Source: Jejuia sp049889775
GTDB taxonomy: Bacteria > Bacteroidota > Bacteroidia > Flavobacteriales > Flavobacteriaceae
Assembly: GCA_049889775.1 (NCBI GenBank)
Contig: JBMHCT010000035.1
Location: 280,995-344,994, forward strand
DNA length: 64,000 bases
Direction of reading: 5' to 3'
Every line of letters starts with the position of its first letter. Within the stretch, counting starts at the first letter, position 1. A model generated the notes under the pieces. The model was not told where the DNA came from. It ran no database searches and saw only the letters and a list, made by a program, of their open reading frames with translations. A program made the translations under genes and the position numbers. Below, one piece after another: positions 37,385 to 45,916 of this stretch.

Positions 37385-37900
37385 ATGAAGAAAATAAAAT
37401 ATATAGTGTTCTTAGGTTTTATGGCTTTATTCACAAACTGTGGATTTTACTCCTTTACTGGTGCATCAATTTCTCCAGAAACTAAAACATTTCAGGTGAA
37501 TCGTTTTGAAAACAACGCGCTTTTGGTGGAGCCAGGTTTAGATTTAACCTTTAGAAATACCATGATTTCTATTCTAGAAAATCAAACTAATTTGAATAAT
37601 GTGAATTCTAACGGTGATATTGTGTACGAGGGAGAAATAACTGAATATCGCATAGCACCAACAACCTCATCCACATCTGGAAATACATTTACCGCAGCGC
37701 AAAACCGACTTACAATTTCTGTAAAAGTGCATTTTTATGACAAGAACGATCCTGAAGCAGAGTTTGAACAGCGGTTTTCGTTCTTTCACGATTACGAAGG
37801 CTCTGCACAATTATCAGGCTCTGTTAAAGACATAGCGATTGAAGAAATTTTTGAACGTATAACTCAAGATGTTTTTAATGCCTCATTGGCAAAATGGTAA
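37385..37900 (+). CDS. lptE: LPS-assembly lipoprotein LptE
   Basis: LptE plugs the LptD barrel that places lipopolysaccharide in the outer membrane. The ATG at 37385 gives a lipoprotein signal peptide with an acylated cysteine (FMALFTNCGFYSFTGAS); the frame is open to a TTG at 37376 that is not needed. The mature protein is of the LptE/DUF4136-like kind, with a VNRFENNALLVEPGLDLTF start typical of Bacteroidota LptE. Length 171 residues is normal. Confidence 0.9.
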   Translation: MKKIKYIVFLGFMALFTNCGFYSFTGASISPETKTFQVNRFENNALLVEPGLDLTFRNTMISILENQTNLNNVNSNGDIVYEGEITEYRIAPTTSSTSGNTFTAAQNRLTISVKVHFYDKNDPEAEFEQRFSFFHDYEGSAQLSGSVKDIAIEEIFERITQDVFNASLAKW

Positions 37901-38849
37901 TACTTTGAATAGTCACGATTTTATAGCTTTATTGCAGCATCCGCAAGATATTACACCTCAGAAAACTGAAGGACTATCAGCTATTATTCAAAAGTATCCT
38001 TATTTTCAATCTGCTAAAGCTTTGTATTTAAAAGGGTTGAAAAGTCAGGAAAGCACCACTTACAATGACGCTTTAAAAACAACAGCGGCCTACACAACAG
38101 ACAGAAGCATTCTTTTTGATTTTATAACTTCGGATGTTTTTATTCAGAATGAAATTTCAAAAATCATTAAAAAAAACACCATTTATCTTAATGATATTGA
38201 TGTAAATGAAGATGATATTTCGGTAAACAAAAAATTGCAAGTTGATGACCATCTTAAGAATCAGATTAATGAGACCTCGGGGGTTTTAGATCCGAAGCTT
38301 TTTCAGCCAAAAGACCCTTCTGAAGTTAAAAAAATGCACTTTAAGTTGGACGAGTCTGAAACCATTGAACCATCAACTACAAAAGAGAATAGTTCAGACA
38401 TCTCTCCAGAAGATGTGCTTAATATCGGTAAGCCTTTGCAATTTGATAAGCGAGAATCGCATTCCTTTAATGAATGGCTCAAGCTTACAAGAATTAAACC
38501 TATTAAACGCAAAATTGATGCTCCAGAAAACGCGTCAAGCGAAGCAACCGAAACCGTTGAAACTTCAATTGATGATACAAAAATAGACCTTATAGATAAG
38601 TTTATAGCCGATAAGCCTAAAATAAAACCAAACACTTCATCTGCGCCCAAAGGCAATTTAGCAAAAGCTAGAATGATTAAGCCTGAAGCCTTAATGACAG
38701 AGACTTTAGCGCGTATTTATGTGGAACAAAAAAACTACAAAAAAGCGATTCAATCTTACAAAATTTTAAGTTTGAAATATCCAGAAAAAAGTAGTTTCTT
38801 TGCAAACCAAATAAAAGCGATAGAACTTTTAAAAGATCAAAATAAATAA
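37869..38849 (+). CDS. TPR-like conserved protein
   Basis: The 326-residue product has a helical N-terminal part (DFIALLQHPQDITPQKTEGL), a long acidic low-complexity middle (about 110-255), and one clear TPR-type pair near the C-terminus (TLARIYVEQKNYKKAIQSYKILS). Translation from the ATG at 37869 would overlap lptE by 32 bp. The residues before NSHDF do not look conserved, so a TTG start at 37905 just after the lptE stop is a good alternative. It lies between lptE and secG and may be a cytoplasmic adaptor; no function is known. Confidence 0.8.
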   Translation: MFLMPHWQNGNTLNSHDFIALLQHPQDITPQKTEGLSAIIQKYPYFQSAKALYLKGLKSQESTTYNDALKTTAAYTTDRSILFDFITSDVFIQNEISKIIKKNTIYLNDIDVNEDDISVNKKLQVDDHLKNQINETSGVLDPKLFQPKDPSEVKKMHFKLDESETIEPSTTKENSSDISPEDVLNIGKPLQFDKRESHSFNEWLKLTRIKPIKRKIDAPENASSEATETVETSIDDTKIDLIDKFIADKPKIKPNTSSAPKGNLAKARMIKPEALMTETLARIYVEQKNYKKAIQSYKILSLKYPEKSSFFANQIKAIELLKDQNK

Positions 38850-38851
38850 TA

Positions 38852-39226
38852 ATGAGTACGTTTACAATATTTTTAATTCTTATAGTGGTTGTGGCCTTTT
38901 TACTTATAGTGGTAATTATGGTACAAAACCCTAAAGGTGGTGGATTATCATCATCGTTTGGTGGTGGTGGCACACAGCAATTGGGAGGTGTAAAAAAGAC
39001 CACAGATTTTTTGGATAAAAGTACGTGGACATTATCAACCTTACTTTTAGTACTGATTTTATTGTCTAATGTTGCAATAAACAGAGGCGAAGGTACTGTG
39101 GATTCAAAAGCTTTCGATCCAGATGCAAGTACATCACAACCTTTACCAACTGCACCTGATACACCTGCTCCACTTCCTACAAGTGCCGATGATGCTGGTA
39201 CTGATAGTCAAACAGACGGTCAATAG
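38852..39226 (+). CDS. secG: Preprotein translocase subunit SecG
   Basis: SecG is the small accessory subunit of the SecYEG channel. The 124-residue protein has two TM helices (about 2-22 and 59-75) around the conserved loop VQNPKGGGLSSSFGGGG. A proline- and threonine-rich acidic tail (about 85-124) extends it, as in other Bacteroidota. It starts 2 bp after the TPR-like gene and is followed by a strong terminator. Confidence 0.95.
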   Translation: MSTFTIFLILIVVVAFLLIVVIMVQNPKGGGLSSSFGGGGTQQLGGVKKTTDFLDKSTWTLSTLLLVLILLSNVAINRGEGTVDSKAFDPDASTSQPLPTAPDTPAPLPTSADDAGTDSQTDGQ

Positions 39227-39245
39227 TTTAAGAAAAATAATTTAG

Positions 39246-39277
39246 AAGCCGGCTTTAATAAAGCCGGCTTTTTTTAT
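39246..39277 (+). terminator. Intrinsic terminator after secG
   Basis: AAGCCGGCTTT and AAAGCCGGCTT form a perfect stem around AAT, followed by T7. It ends the miaB-secG gene run. Confidence 0.92.
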
Positions 39278-39419
39278 GTTTTGGAGTGAGACTACACCTT
39301 TTAAAGTTTGGTTACACTTTACGACGATACATCATTTAAATATCTTGAATTTATTTGATTGGACTTCTACAAAAATGCTTGATATGTTTTTTTGCTGAAG
39401 GCCTTGGCTGATTAAGAAC

Positions 39420-39516
39420 GCGTTAGGGATTGCAGTGGTAGCTTTTGCCGAGGCGTGCATCGAGGTAAAACTTTTAACGGAAAACCCGACCCCGACGTTT
39501 ACAGTCGGGGTAACGC
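39420..39516 (+). repeat. Structured intergenic repeat, copy 1 (possible ncRNA)
   Basis: This 97-nt element in the 391-bp gap between secG and groES begins GCGTTAGGGATTGCAG and ends GGGGTAACGC. GCGTTA/TAACGC form an outer stem. TTTTGCC pairs with GGTAAAA in an internal arm, and CCCCGAC/GTCGGGG forms a hairpin next to the end. Copies lie at 47241 and 57685, and a fragment at 63574. Copies 1 and 2 differ at only 3 of the first 74 positions. It may be a transcribed RNA motif or a REP-like element; the flavobacterial motif called Flavo-1 is one candidate, not confirmed. The rest of the gap shows no gene. Confidence 0.8.
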
Positions 39517-39617
39517 CCAAATAATTCTGAAACTTTGTCAGTTTACCTGCCATGGCACATTTTTAGCTTATTAGATAGCGTTAAATAATAACCTAACACA
39601 TAAAAATATAGAACAAA

Positions 39618-39893
39618 ATGGGAGTAAACATTAAACCATTAGCAGATAGAGTGCTTATTGAGCCTGCTGCAGCTGAAACAAAAACAGCATCAGGAATTAT
39701 TATTCCAGACAACGCTAAAGAAAAACCACAAAAGGGAACTGTTGTAGCTGCCGGACCTGGCACCAAAGACGAGCCTATTACGGTTAAAGTTGGCGACACC
39801 GTTTTATATGGCAAGTACGCTGGTACGGAACTAAAACTAGAAGGTAACGACTACCTAATTATGCGTGAGAGCGATATTTTAGCAATTGTATAA
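39618..39893 (+). CDS. groES: Co-chaperonin GroES
   Basis: GroES forms the heptameric lid of the GroEL cage. The 91-residue protein has the conserved start IKPLADRVLIEPAAAE, the mobile loop with the TASGIIIP motif (about 23-31), and the end GNDYLIMRESDILAIV. Length and sequence are normal. Confidence 0.97.
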   Translation: MGVNIKPLADRVLIEPAAAETKTASGIIIPDNAKEKPQKGTVVAAGPGTKDEPITVKVGDTVLYGKYAGTELKLEGNDYLIMRESDILAIV

Positions 39894-39901
39894 CTCTAAA
39901 A

Positions 39902-39978
39902 TGTCATTCCGCACTTGATGCGGAATCATCGTAAAATTAACTATAATTAAATAAATTCCCGACTTCACGGGAATGACA
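39902..39978. repeat. Palindromic element between groES and groEL (TGTCATTCC ends)
   Basis: This 77-bp element has terminal inverted repeats TGTCATTCC and GGAATGACA. Inside are two hairpins: ATTCCGCA/TGCGGAAT (39906-39927) and ATTCCCG/CGGGAAT (39955-39974), joined by an AT-rich spacer. It fills most of the 98-bp gap and ends 13 bp before the groEL ATG. Its form is that of a MITE-like or REP-like element. Confidence 0.75.
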
Positions 39979-39991
39979 AAAAACATTAAAA

Positions 39992-41620
39992 ATGGCAAAA
40001 GACATAAAATTTGATATTGAAGCACGCGACGGATTAAAACGCGGTGTAGATGCATTAGCTAATGCAGTAAAAGTAACGTTAGGACCAAAAGGACGTAACG
40101 TCATCATCTCTAAAAGCTTCGGCGCACCTCAAGTAACAAAAGATGGTGTTTCTGTAGCGAAAGAAATAGAGTTGGACGACGCTCACGAAAATATGGGTGC
40201 ACAAATGGTAAAGGAAGTTGCATCTAAAACTAACGATTTAGCTGGTGATGGTACGACGACTGCTACTGTTTTGGCGCAAGCTATTGTTAAAGAAGGTCTA
40301 AAAAATGTAGCTTCTGGTGCAAACCCAATGGATCTAAAACGTGGTATCGACAAAGCTGTTGAAGCTATTACCGCAGATTTAGAAAAGCAAGCAAAAAAAG
40401 TAGGTAGTTCTACAGAAAAAATTAAGCAAGTTGCTGCTATTTCTGCTAATAACGATGACACTATCGGAGAATTAATTGCTCAAGCTTTTGATAAAGTTGG
40501 TAAAGAAGGTGTGATTACAGTTGAAGAAGCAAAAGGTATGGATACTTATGTAGATGTTGTAGAGGGTATGCAGTTCGATAGAGGTTATTTATCACCTTAC
40601 TTTGTTACTGATTCTGATAAGATGATAGCAGATTTAGAAAATCCATATATCTTATTATTCGATAAGAAGATTTCTAACTTACAGGAAATCCTTCCAATAC
40701 TAGAGCCAGTGGCGCAATCTGGTCGTCCATTATTAATTATTGCTGAAGATGTTGACGGACAAGCACTTGCTACATTAGTCGTGAACAAATTACGTGGTGG
40801 TTTAAAAATTGCTGCTGTTAAAGCTCCTGGTTTTGGAGACAGACGTAAAGCAATGCTTGAAGATATCGCTATTTTGACCGGTGGTACTGTTATTTCAGAA
40901 GAAAGAGGATTTACTTTAGAAAATGCTGATCTTTCTATGTTAGGAACTGCTGAAACTGTAACAGTAGATAAAGACAATACTACTATTGTTAACGGTTCTG
41001 GTAAAGCTGCTGATATTAAAGCAAGAGTAAACCAAATTAAAGCTCAGATTGAAACAACTACTTCAGATTATGACAAAGAGAAGCTACAAGAGCGTTTAGC
41101 TAAATTGGCTGGTGGTGTTGCTGTATTGTATGTTGGTGCTGCTTCTGAAGTTGAAATGAAAGAAAAGAAAGACCGTGTTGATGATGCTTTACATGCTACA
41201 AGAGCTGCTGTTGAGGAAGGTATTGTTGCTGGTGGTGGTGTTGCATTGGTTAGAGCAAAATCTGTTTTGGCTAAATTGACTACTGATAATTTAGACGAAA
41301 CTACTGGTGTACAAATTGTAAATAAAGCCATTGAATCTCCTTTACGCACTATTGTAGAAAACGCTGGTGGCGAAGGTTCTGTTGTTATCAACAAAGTTTT
41401 AGAAGGCAATAAGGACTTTGGTTACGATGCAAAATCTGAGGAGTATGTAGATATGCTTAAAACTGGTATTATTGATCCTAAAAAAGTTACTCGTATCGCA
41501 TTAGAAAATGCAGCTTCCGTTGCTGGTATGATTTTAACGACAGAGTGTGCTCTAATAGATATTAAAGAAGATGCACCTGCAATGCCTCCAATGGGAGGCG
41601 GAATGCCAGGAATGATGTAA
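39992..41620 (+). CDS. groEL: Chaperonin GroEL
   Basis: The 542-residue ATP-dependent chaperonin has the full set of landmarks: KVTLGPKGRNVIISKSFGAP, the ATP-binding AGDGTTTATVLAQ segment (about 86-98) and the C-terminal glycine-methionine tail GGGMPGMM. Length and sequence are normal. It would be co-transcribed with groES across the palindromic element. Confidence 0.98.
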   Translation: MAKDIKFDIEARDGLKRGVDALANAVKVTLGPKGRNVIISKSFGAPQVTKDGVSVAKEIELDDAHENMGAQMVKEVASKTNDLAGDGTTTATVLAQAIVKEGLKNVASGANPMDLKRGIDKAVEAITADLEKQAKKVGSSTEKIKQVAAISANNDDTIGELIAQAFDKVGKEGVITVEEAKGMDTYVDVVEGMQFDRGYLSPYFVTDSDKMIADLENPYILLFDKKISNLQEILPILEPVAQSGRPLLIIAEDVDGQALATLVVNKLRGGLKIAAVKAPGFGDRRKAMLEDIAILTGGTVISEERGFTLENADLSMLGTAETVTVDKDNTTIVNGSGKAADIKARVNQIKAQIETTTSDYDKEKLQERLAKLAGGVAVLYVGAASEVEMKEKKDRVDDALHATRAAVEEGIVAGGGVALVRAKSVLAKLTTDNLDETTGVQIVNKAIESPLRTIVENAGGEGSVVINKVLEGNKDFGYDAKSEEYVDMLKTGIIDPKKVTRIALENAASVAGMILTTECALIDIKEDAPAMPPMGGGMPGMM

Positions 41621-41680
41621 TGGCGCATCGCCTTAGATGAAGTATCTCACTTTTACCATTAAGAGTGCACGTAAATAGTA

Positions 41681-41711
41681 AAAAACGCTCCCAAATTGGG
41701 AGCGTTTTTTT
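41681..41711 (+). terminator. Intrinsic terminator after groEL
   Basis: AAAAACGCTCCC and GGGAGCGTTTTT pair around AAATT, followed by more T. It lies 60 bp after the groEL stop. Confidence 0.9.
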
Positions 41712-41752
41712 ATTCAACTATATTTCATAGTTTTAAGATTTAACTTCCACCT

Positions 41753-42412
41753 ATGAAAAAAATTAATTGGCAATACGCGTTTGGTGAAATACTAATAGTA
41801 ATTATTGGTATTTCCATTGCTTTTAGTATGAACAAGTGCGCTGAAAACTCTAAGAACAAAACCCTTAAACTTCAGTATTTGCAAAGCATAAAAAATGATC
41901 TGGAAATAGATAAATCGACCCTTCAAAGCAACTCAAAAGAATTAGGGAGAAAGATTGGAGTACTTCATAAAGTTTTCCCTTTATTTGATTCAGAGAACCC
42001 TCAAGAAAGAATGGGTATGCGTCAAATTTTCAGTGTGATGCAGTTGGCTGATTTCAATCCCAAAGATATTACCTATCAGTCCATGATTAATTCAGGAGAT
42101 TTTAGTTTAATTGATGATTTTGAACTTAAGACAGCTATTGAAACCCATTACTCGGACTATAAAACCATTTTAAAGGACTATGAGCGTCAAGAAACCATTC
42201 ATAAAGAATATGTTGGCGATTACTTTATTCATAATATAGATTACGATGCAATGCGTAGAGGAGAACTGGGCTTTAAAAACGAAAAACTCTTAAAAAATAT
42301 TTTACAAAGTATGAGAGGTGCCTTTATGATTAAACAACAAGCTAGCGAACGCGGTGTAAAAAGTTGTGATAGTTTGATTAACTTAATCTCCTCTAAATTA
42401 CCCCGATCTTAA
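41753..42412 (+). CDS. DUF6090-like membrane-anchored protein
   Basis: The 219-residue product has one N-terminal TM helix (WQYAFGEILIVIIGISIAFSM) followed by a helical region, typical of the DUF6090-type proteins of Bacteroidota. No catalytic motif is visible and the role is unknown. Its 3' end overlaps the convergent DUF2200 gene by 15 bp. Confidence 0.8.
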   Translation: MKKINWQYAFGEILIVIIGISIAFSMNKCAENSKNKTLKLQYLQSIKNDLEIDKSTLQSNSKELGRKIGVLHKVFPLFDSENPQERMGMRQIFSVMQLADFNPKDITYQSMINSGDFSLIDDFELKTAIETHYSDYKTILKDYERQETIHKEYVGDYFIHNIDYDAMRRGELGFKNEKLLKNILQSMRGAFMIKQQASERGVKSCDSLINLISSKLPRS

Positions 42413-42763
42413 AATCTTTTCCATCTTTCTACCTTTTGCTAACTCATCGACTAGCTTATCTAGATAGCGGCATTTTTTAGTTAACTCATTATCGATTTCC
42501 TCTATCCTGTAGCCGCAAATCACACCTTTAATCAATTCCGCATTTGGGTTTAGATTTGCTTCATTAAAAAACTCTTCAAAAGTCACTTTTCTATCTATCA
42601 ATTCTTGAATTTTAAATTCATCAAATCCGGTTAACCATTCTATGACTTTGTCCAATTCTTCTTTGGTTCGTCCTTTTTTCTCAACTTTAGTAACGTAATG
42701 TGGATACACAGAGAAAAACTTCATAGTTCTAATACGTTCATTATGCTCAGGTTTTGCTTTCAT
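42398..42763 (-). CDS. DUF2200 family protein
   Basis: The 121-residue cytosolic protein matches the DUF2200 pattern (IRTMKFFSVYPHYVTKVEKK, EWLTGFDE, ICGYRIEEIDN). It is a small helical protein of unknown role found in many bacteria, of usual length. It lies 19 bp after the GIY-YIG gene. Confidence 0.88.
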   Translation of the reverse strand: MKAKPEHNERIRTMKFFSVYPHYVTKVEKKGRTKEELDKVIEWLTGFDEFKIQELIDRKVTFEEFFNEANLNPNAELIKGVICGYRIEEIDNELTKKCRYLDKLVDELAKGRKMEKILRSG

Positions 42764-42782
42764 ATTTTATAAATCTTGTATT

Positions 42783-43133
42783 TTAATTAAACCAAACCGC
42801 ATAGCCTTTGCGTCGCAATTCCAAAGCTAAAACTTCTTCCATTTTTAAAGCGTCTTGCCTTGAAGTTATAGGATCTATATGATTATACAAACTTGGTCTT
42901 AAATACGACCCATACTTCTCTACGATGTTGGATGATATTTTGTGTCCCTTCTTGTTTGTATGCCCTGTTTTATGTTGCAAAAATCGTTCTTTCGGCGTTT
43001 TACTGGTCATACCCACATACAAACACTCTAACACACCATTAAACTGAGGATTAGCTACCCGAAATTTAGCGTTTTCTGAAAAAACACGCTTCTTCAATTC
43101 GACAACATAAATGCGATATTGGGTTTTTGGCAT
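42783..43133 (-). CDS. GIY-YIG-like nuclease superfamily protein
   Basis: The 116-residue protein holds the two strands of a GIY-YIG fold: YRIYVVEL near the start and LYVGMTSKTPKERFLQH at about 38-54. The motif appears as IYV...YVG. An arginine is in a place consistent with the active site, and a C-terminal glutamate lies in ALKMEEVLALEL. Small family members are often DNA-repair related or of unknown role; activity is not certain. Confidence 0.7.
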   Translation of the reverse strand: MPKTQYRIYVVELKKRVFSENAKFRVANPQFNGVLECLYVGMTSKTPKERFLQHKTGHTNKKGHKISSNIVEKYGSYLRPSLYNHIDPITSRQDALKMEEVLALELRRKGYAVWFN

Positions 43134-43191
43134 ATTAAACTAACTCACCAAATTAAGACTTCTCTTTATCCTCGTGTGCTCCTTTAACATC

Positions 43192-43518
43192 TTAATCTCG
43201 GTATTTACAGCAGGCATGCACTTTGGCATAAGCTTCATCTGTTGCTTTTTGTTCCTGAACATCATGTCCAGCAGCTAGCACGCTCTTTTTTATGAGTTCA
43301 GTATTTGTTTTACGCTCATCAAAAATTAATTTCAACTCATGAGTATCGATGCTCCAATGCGCATATTTTACACCTTTGGTGTTTAAACACGCCTTCTCTA
43401 TACGCGATTTACACATACCACAAACTCCATCAACATCCATAGATGCTTTTGCGTTTTTGTTTTGAGCAAAGGTTGTAGTTCCTATTACTAGTAGTATTAA
43501 TGTTACTATATTTTTCAT
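43192..43518 (-). CDS. Periplasmic heavy-metal-associated (HMA) domain protein
   Basis: The 108-residue product has a signal peptide (about 1-19) and an HMA-like ferredoxin fold with the metal motif CGMC (C33, C36) in place of the usual MxCxxC. Two further cysteines lie near the C-terminus (HACCKYRD). It is probably a periplasmic copper-binding protein. It lies 45 bp after the TonB receptor gene, within the copper-type cluster. Confidence 0.85.
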   Translation of the reverse strand: MKNIVTLILLVIGTTTFAQNKNAKASMDVDGVCGMCKSRIEKACLNTKGVKYAHWSIDTHELKLIFDERKTNTELIKKSVLAAGHDVQEQKATDEAYAKVHACCKYRD

Positions 43519-43563
43519 ATTTATTTTTTTATATCTTTTTTTTAAATCTTCTTAATAATATAA

Positions 43564-45801
43564 CTATTCAACTCTAAATCTTAAACCAGCGTAATACATA
43601 CTTCCAAAAATTGGCCCATATACAAATGTAGAATCAAAATTCGCACCAAACGGGTTATCAGCTCCCAAAACGGGGTTAGATTGTCTTACATTTGTAATGT
43701 TCTCGCCTCCTAAATATACTTCAAATTTAGGAGAAAATACTTTGATAATTTGCGCATTTAATGTTGCTACGGTTGGCGTGCGTTCAGGCAATTGCAACCC
43801 AATTGGGTTACCCGCTGTTGATGCGAAACGCTGATCTCCTAGCCAATTAAAGGTAGCATCAAATTTCCATTGTGCGCCTTTTTTATTTAGTGTAGTTTCA
43901 TAACCAGCATTTGCAAAAAAACGATGTGTTGGTGTGAGTGGACGCTCCAATCTTCCAGAATTGTAATCAGTTCTAACATCGTAAAACTTATAGGCCAATC
44001 TTAAATCAAAACCTTCAAAAGTATTGTGATTCAATTCAACCTGAAAGCTATTGGCAAAACTTTTACCATCCAAATTATAAAAATTGATTTCCTGTGGATT
44101 CTCCCAATCCACAACTACTTGATTTGTAAAATCGGTTCTGTAGAAATCAAAAGTAATATCTGCTTTTCGACCGAAAAGATTAAACCCTTGTAAATATGAG
44201 ACCCCATAATTCCATGCAATTTCAGGATCTAATCCGTAGATGTTTCCATCAGAATTCAAAATATTGATTTGACGAGAGGTAGCGAATAACTGTTGGTTTT
44301 CAGTAAAAATATTTGCACTTCGCTTTCCTCTACCAAACGATGCTCTAAATGCCGATTTACTCCAAGGTGAATAACGTAAATGCACTCTTGGTGTAATAAA
44401 TGTTCCTAACAAATTATGACGATCTATTCGGATACCAGCCGTAAGATTTAGTAGCTCCAAGTTGTCATAGCTATACTCAAAAAAACCACCAATAGAGTTT
44501 TCGGTTCTTTTATAATCTGTGGTATTCACCAATTCATCATAATGGTCGTAAGTGTAACTTAAACCTGTTTTTATTTTATGTCTAGAATCACTGATAATAG
44601 AATTATAAATAGCATTGGCATACAAGCTATTATGCTGAACATCATAAACATTCAATCCAAAATAAGATTCCTGCTTATGCGAGCTAAAGGCAGTTTGTAC
44701 ACCTAAACTTTGCCAAGGCACTTCTGGGTTTACATAACCAAATTTAGCAGAGACTTCATAACGTTGGGTATCAATTTCACTTCCCCAGTGATTCGTTGTC
44801 ATTTTATCTGTATCTGGATTGAAATCTAACTCACCCGATTGCTTTTCATCCTGTAAATATTTCAGATTGATAAAACTCACAAAACCATTTTCTGTATCAA
44901 CATACTGCCAACGGTTCATGATATTTATTTGGTTGAACAAAGGCATATCTAAAAATCCATCATCATTTACGTCATGCTTTTCTTGATGTGTATTTCCATG
45001 AATATACAATCCAGTGTGCCACCTGTTGTTCACTCTTGTATTGAAATGGGTATTTAACTCCAATCGTTCGCTAGTTGCTCCATACAAATTAACAAACAAC
45101 TTATCATCTGATGCAGGTTTTACCAATTCAGTATTTATTTGGCCTGCAATACTTTCAAAACCATTCACCACAGAACCCGCTCCCTTTGTAATTTGAATAC
45201 TTTCTACCCAAGTGCCAGGAATAAAACTTAACCCGTAGGCCTGTGAAGCACCACGAACCGAAGGAATATTTTCAGTAGCGATTAAGATATACGGGCTTGT
45301 TAAACCCAACATCTTGATTTGTCTCGTACCTGAAATAGCATCAGCGAAATTGACATCAATGGACGGATTGGTTTCAAAGCTCTCTGACAAATTACAACAC
45401 GCAGCTTTAAGGAGTTCGTCGCTACTTACCGTGATGACATTTTCAGCTTTCAAAAAAGATTTAGCTGTAGCCTGCTTTCGTGATTTTACAATAACTTCAT
45501 CCAAATCATCATTAGATTTTAATCTATGTAAAATAAATTTAGGCTGATTAACAGTTATTGTGTCCGTTTTATAACCTACATAACTTACAATTAGTTTTTT
45601 ATAGGTAGGCTTATAAGAAATGGTAAAATTACCATCAATATCTGTTACCGTTCCAACTTGAGCGTCTAACCAATATACGTTTGCACCTGCTATACCAATG
45701 TCATTAGTTTCAACATTAGCTTCTACTATCTTTCCCGAAATTTTATCTTGGGAAAAACTTAATAAGGGAAGTATTATTAATATGAATATGAATGCTTTCA
45801 T
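43564..45801 (-). CDS. TonB-dependent outer-membrane receptor, probably metal-related
   Basis: The 745-residue receptor has a signal peptide, a carboxypeptidase-regulatory-like domain (about 20-110, with VSYVGYKTDTITV), and a plug (about 115-235, with the unusual pair KAACCNLSESFETNP near 135). A 22-strand-type barrel ends in FRVE. Unlike SusC it is short and has no SusD neighbour. The HMA-domain proteins on both sides suggest copper or a copper chelate as substrate, which is inference. The two adjacent Cys in the plug could bind metal. Confidence 0.88.
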   Translation of the reverse strand: MKAFIFILIILPLLSFSQDKISGKIVEANVETNDIGIAGANVYWLDAQVGTVTDIDGNFTISYKPTYKKLIVSYVGYKTDTITVNQPKFILHRLKSNDDLDEVIVKSRKQATAKSFLKAENVITVSSDELLKAACCNLSESFETNPSIDVNFADAISGTRQIKMLGLTSPYILIATENIPSVRGASQAYGLSFIPGTWVESIQITKGAGSVVNGFESIAGQINTELVKPASDDKLFVNLYGATSERLELNTHFNTRVNNRWHTGLYIHGNTHQEKHDVNDDGFLDMPLFNQINIMNRWQYVDTENGFVSFINLKYLQDEKQSGELDFNPDTDKMTTNHWGSEIDTQRYEVSAKFGYVNPEVPWQSLGVQTAFSSHKQESYFGLNVYDVQHNSLYANAIYNSIISDSRHKIKTGLSYTYDHYDELVNTTDYKRTENSIGGFFEYSYDNLELLNLTAGIRIDRHNLLGTFITPRVHLRYSPWSKSAFRASFGRGKRSANIFTENQQLFATSRQINILNSDGNIYGLDPEIAWNYGVSYLQGFNLFGRKADITFDFYRTDFTNQVVVDWENPQEINFYNLDGKSFANSFQVELNHNTFEGFDLRLAYKFYDVRTDYNSGRLERPLTPTHRFFANAGYETTLNKKGAQWKFDATFNWLGDQRFASTAGNPIGLQLPERTPTVATLNAQIIKVFSPKFEVYLGGENITNVRQSNPVLGADNPFGANFDSTFVYGPIFGSMYYAGLRFRVE

Positions 45802-45813
45802 TTGAAATTCCTT

Positions 45814-45908
45814 TGTCAGGTCGAGTGATTTTTTTTCTAAAAAATTGTATCGAGACCTTTTGACTTATCGATACAATTCTGAAAAAATCAGAATCACTAG
45901 AAGTGACA
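45814..45908. repeat. Palindromic intergenic element (TGTCA...TGACA, 95 bp)
   Basis: The ends TGTCAGGTCGAGTGATT and AATCACTAGAAGTGACA are imperfect inverted repeats (13 of 17 match). An inner stem is formed by AATTGTATCGA and TCGATACAATT. It fills the 115-bp gap between two genes of the copper-type cluster. Confidence 0.75.
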
Positions 45909-45916
45909 TTTGTGTT

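Noticed and set aside
39332..39553. 73-residue minus-strand frame before groES
   Set aside because: It is the antisense of structured repeat copy 1; similar frames would appear wherever that repeat occurs.
40597..40977. 126-residue minus-strand frame opposite groEL
   Set aside because: Antisense to a highly conserved gene; serine-rich composition is typical of reverse-strand translation.
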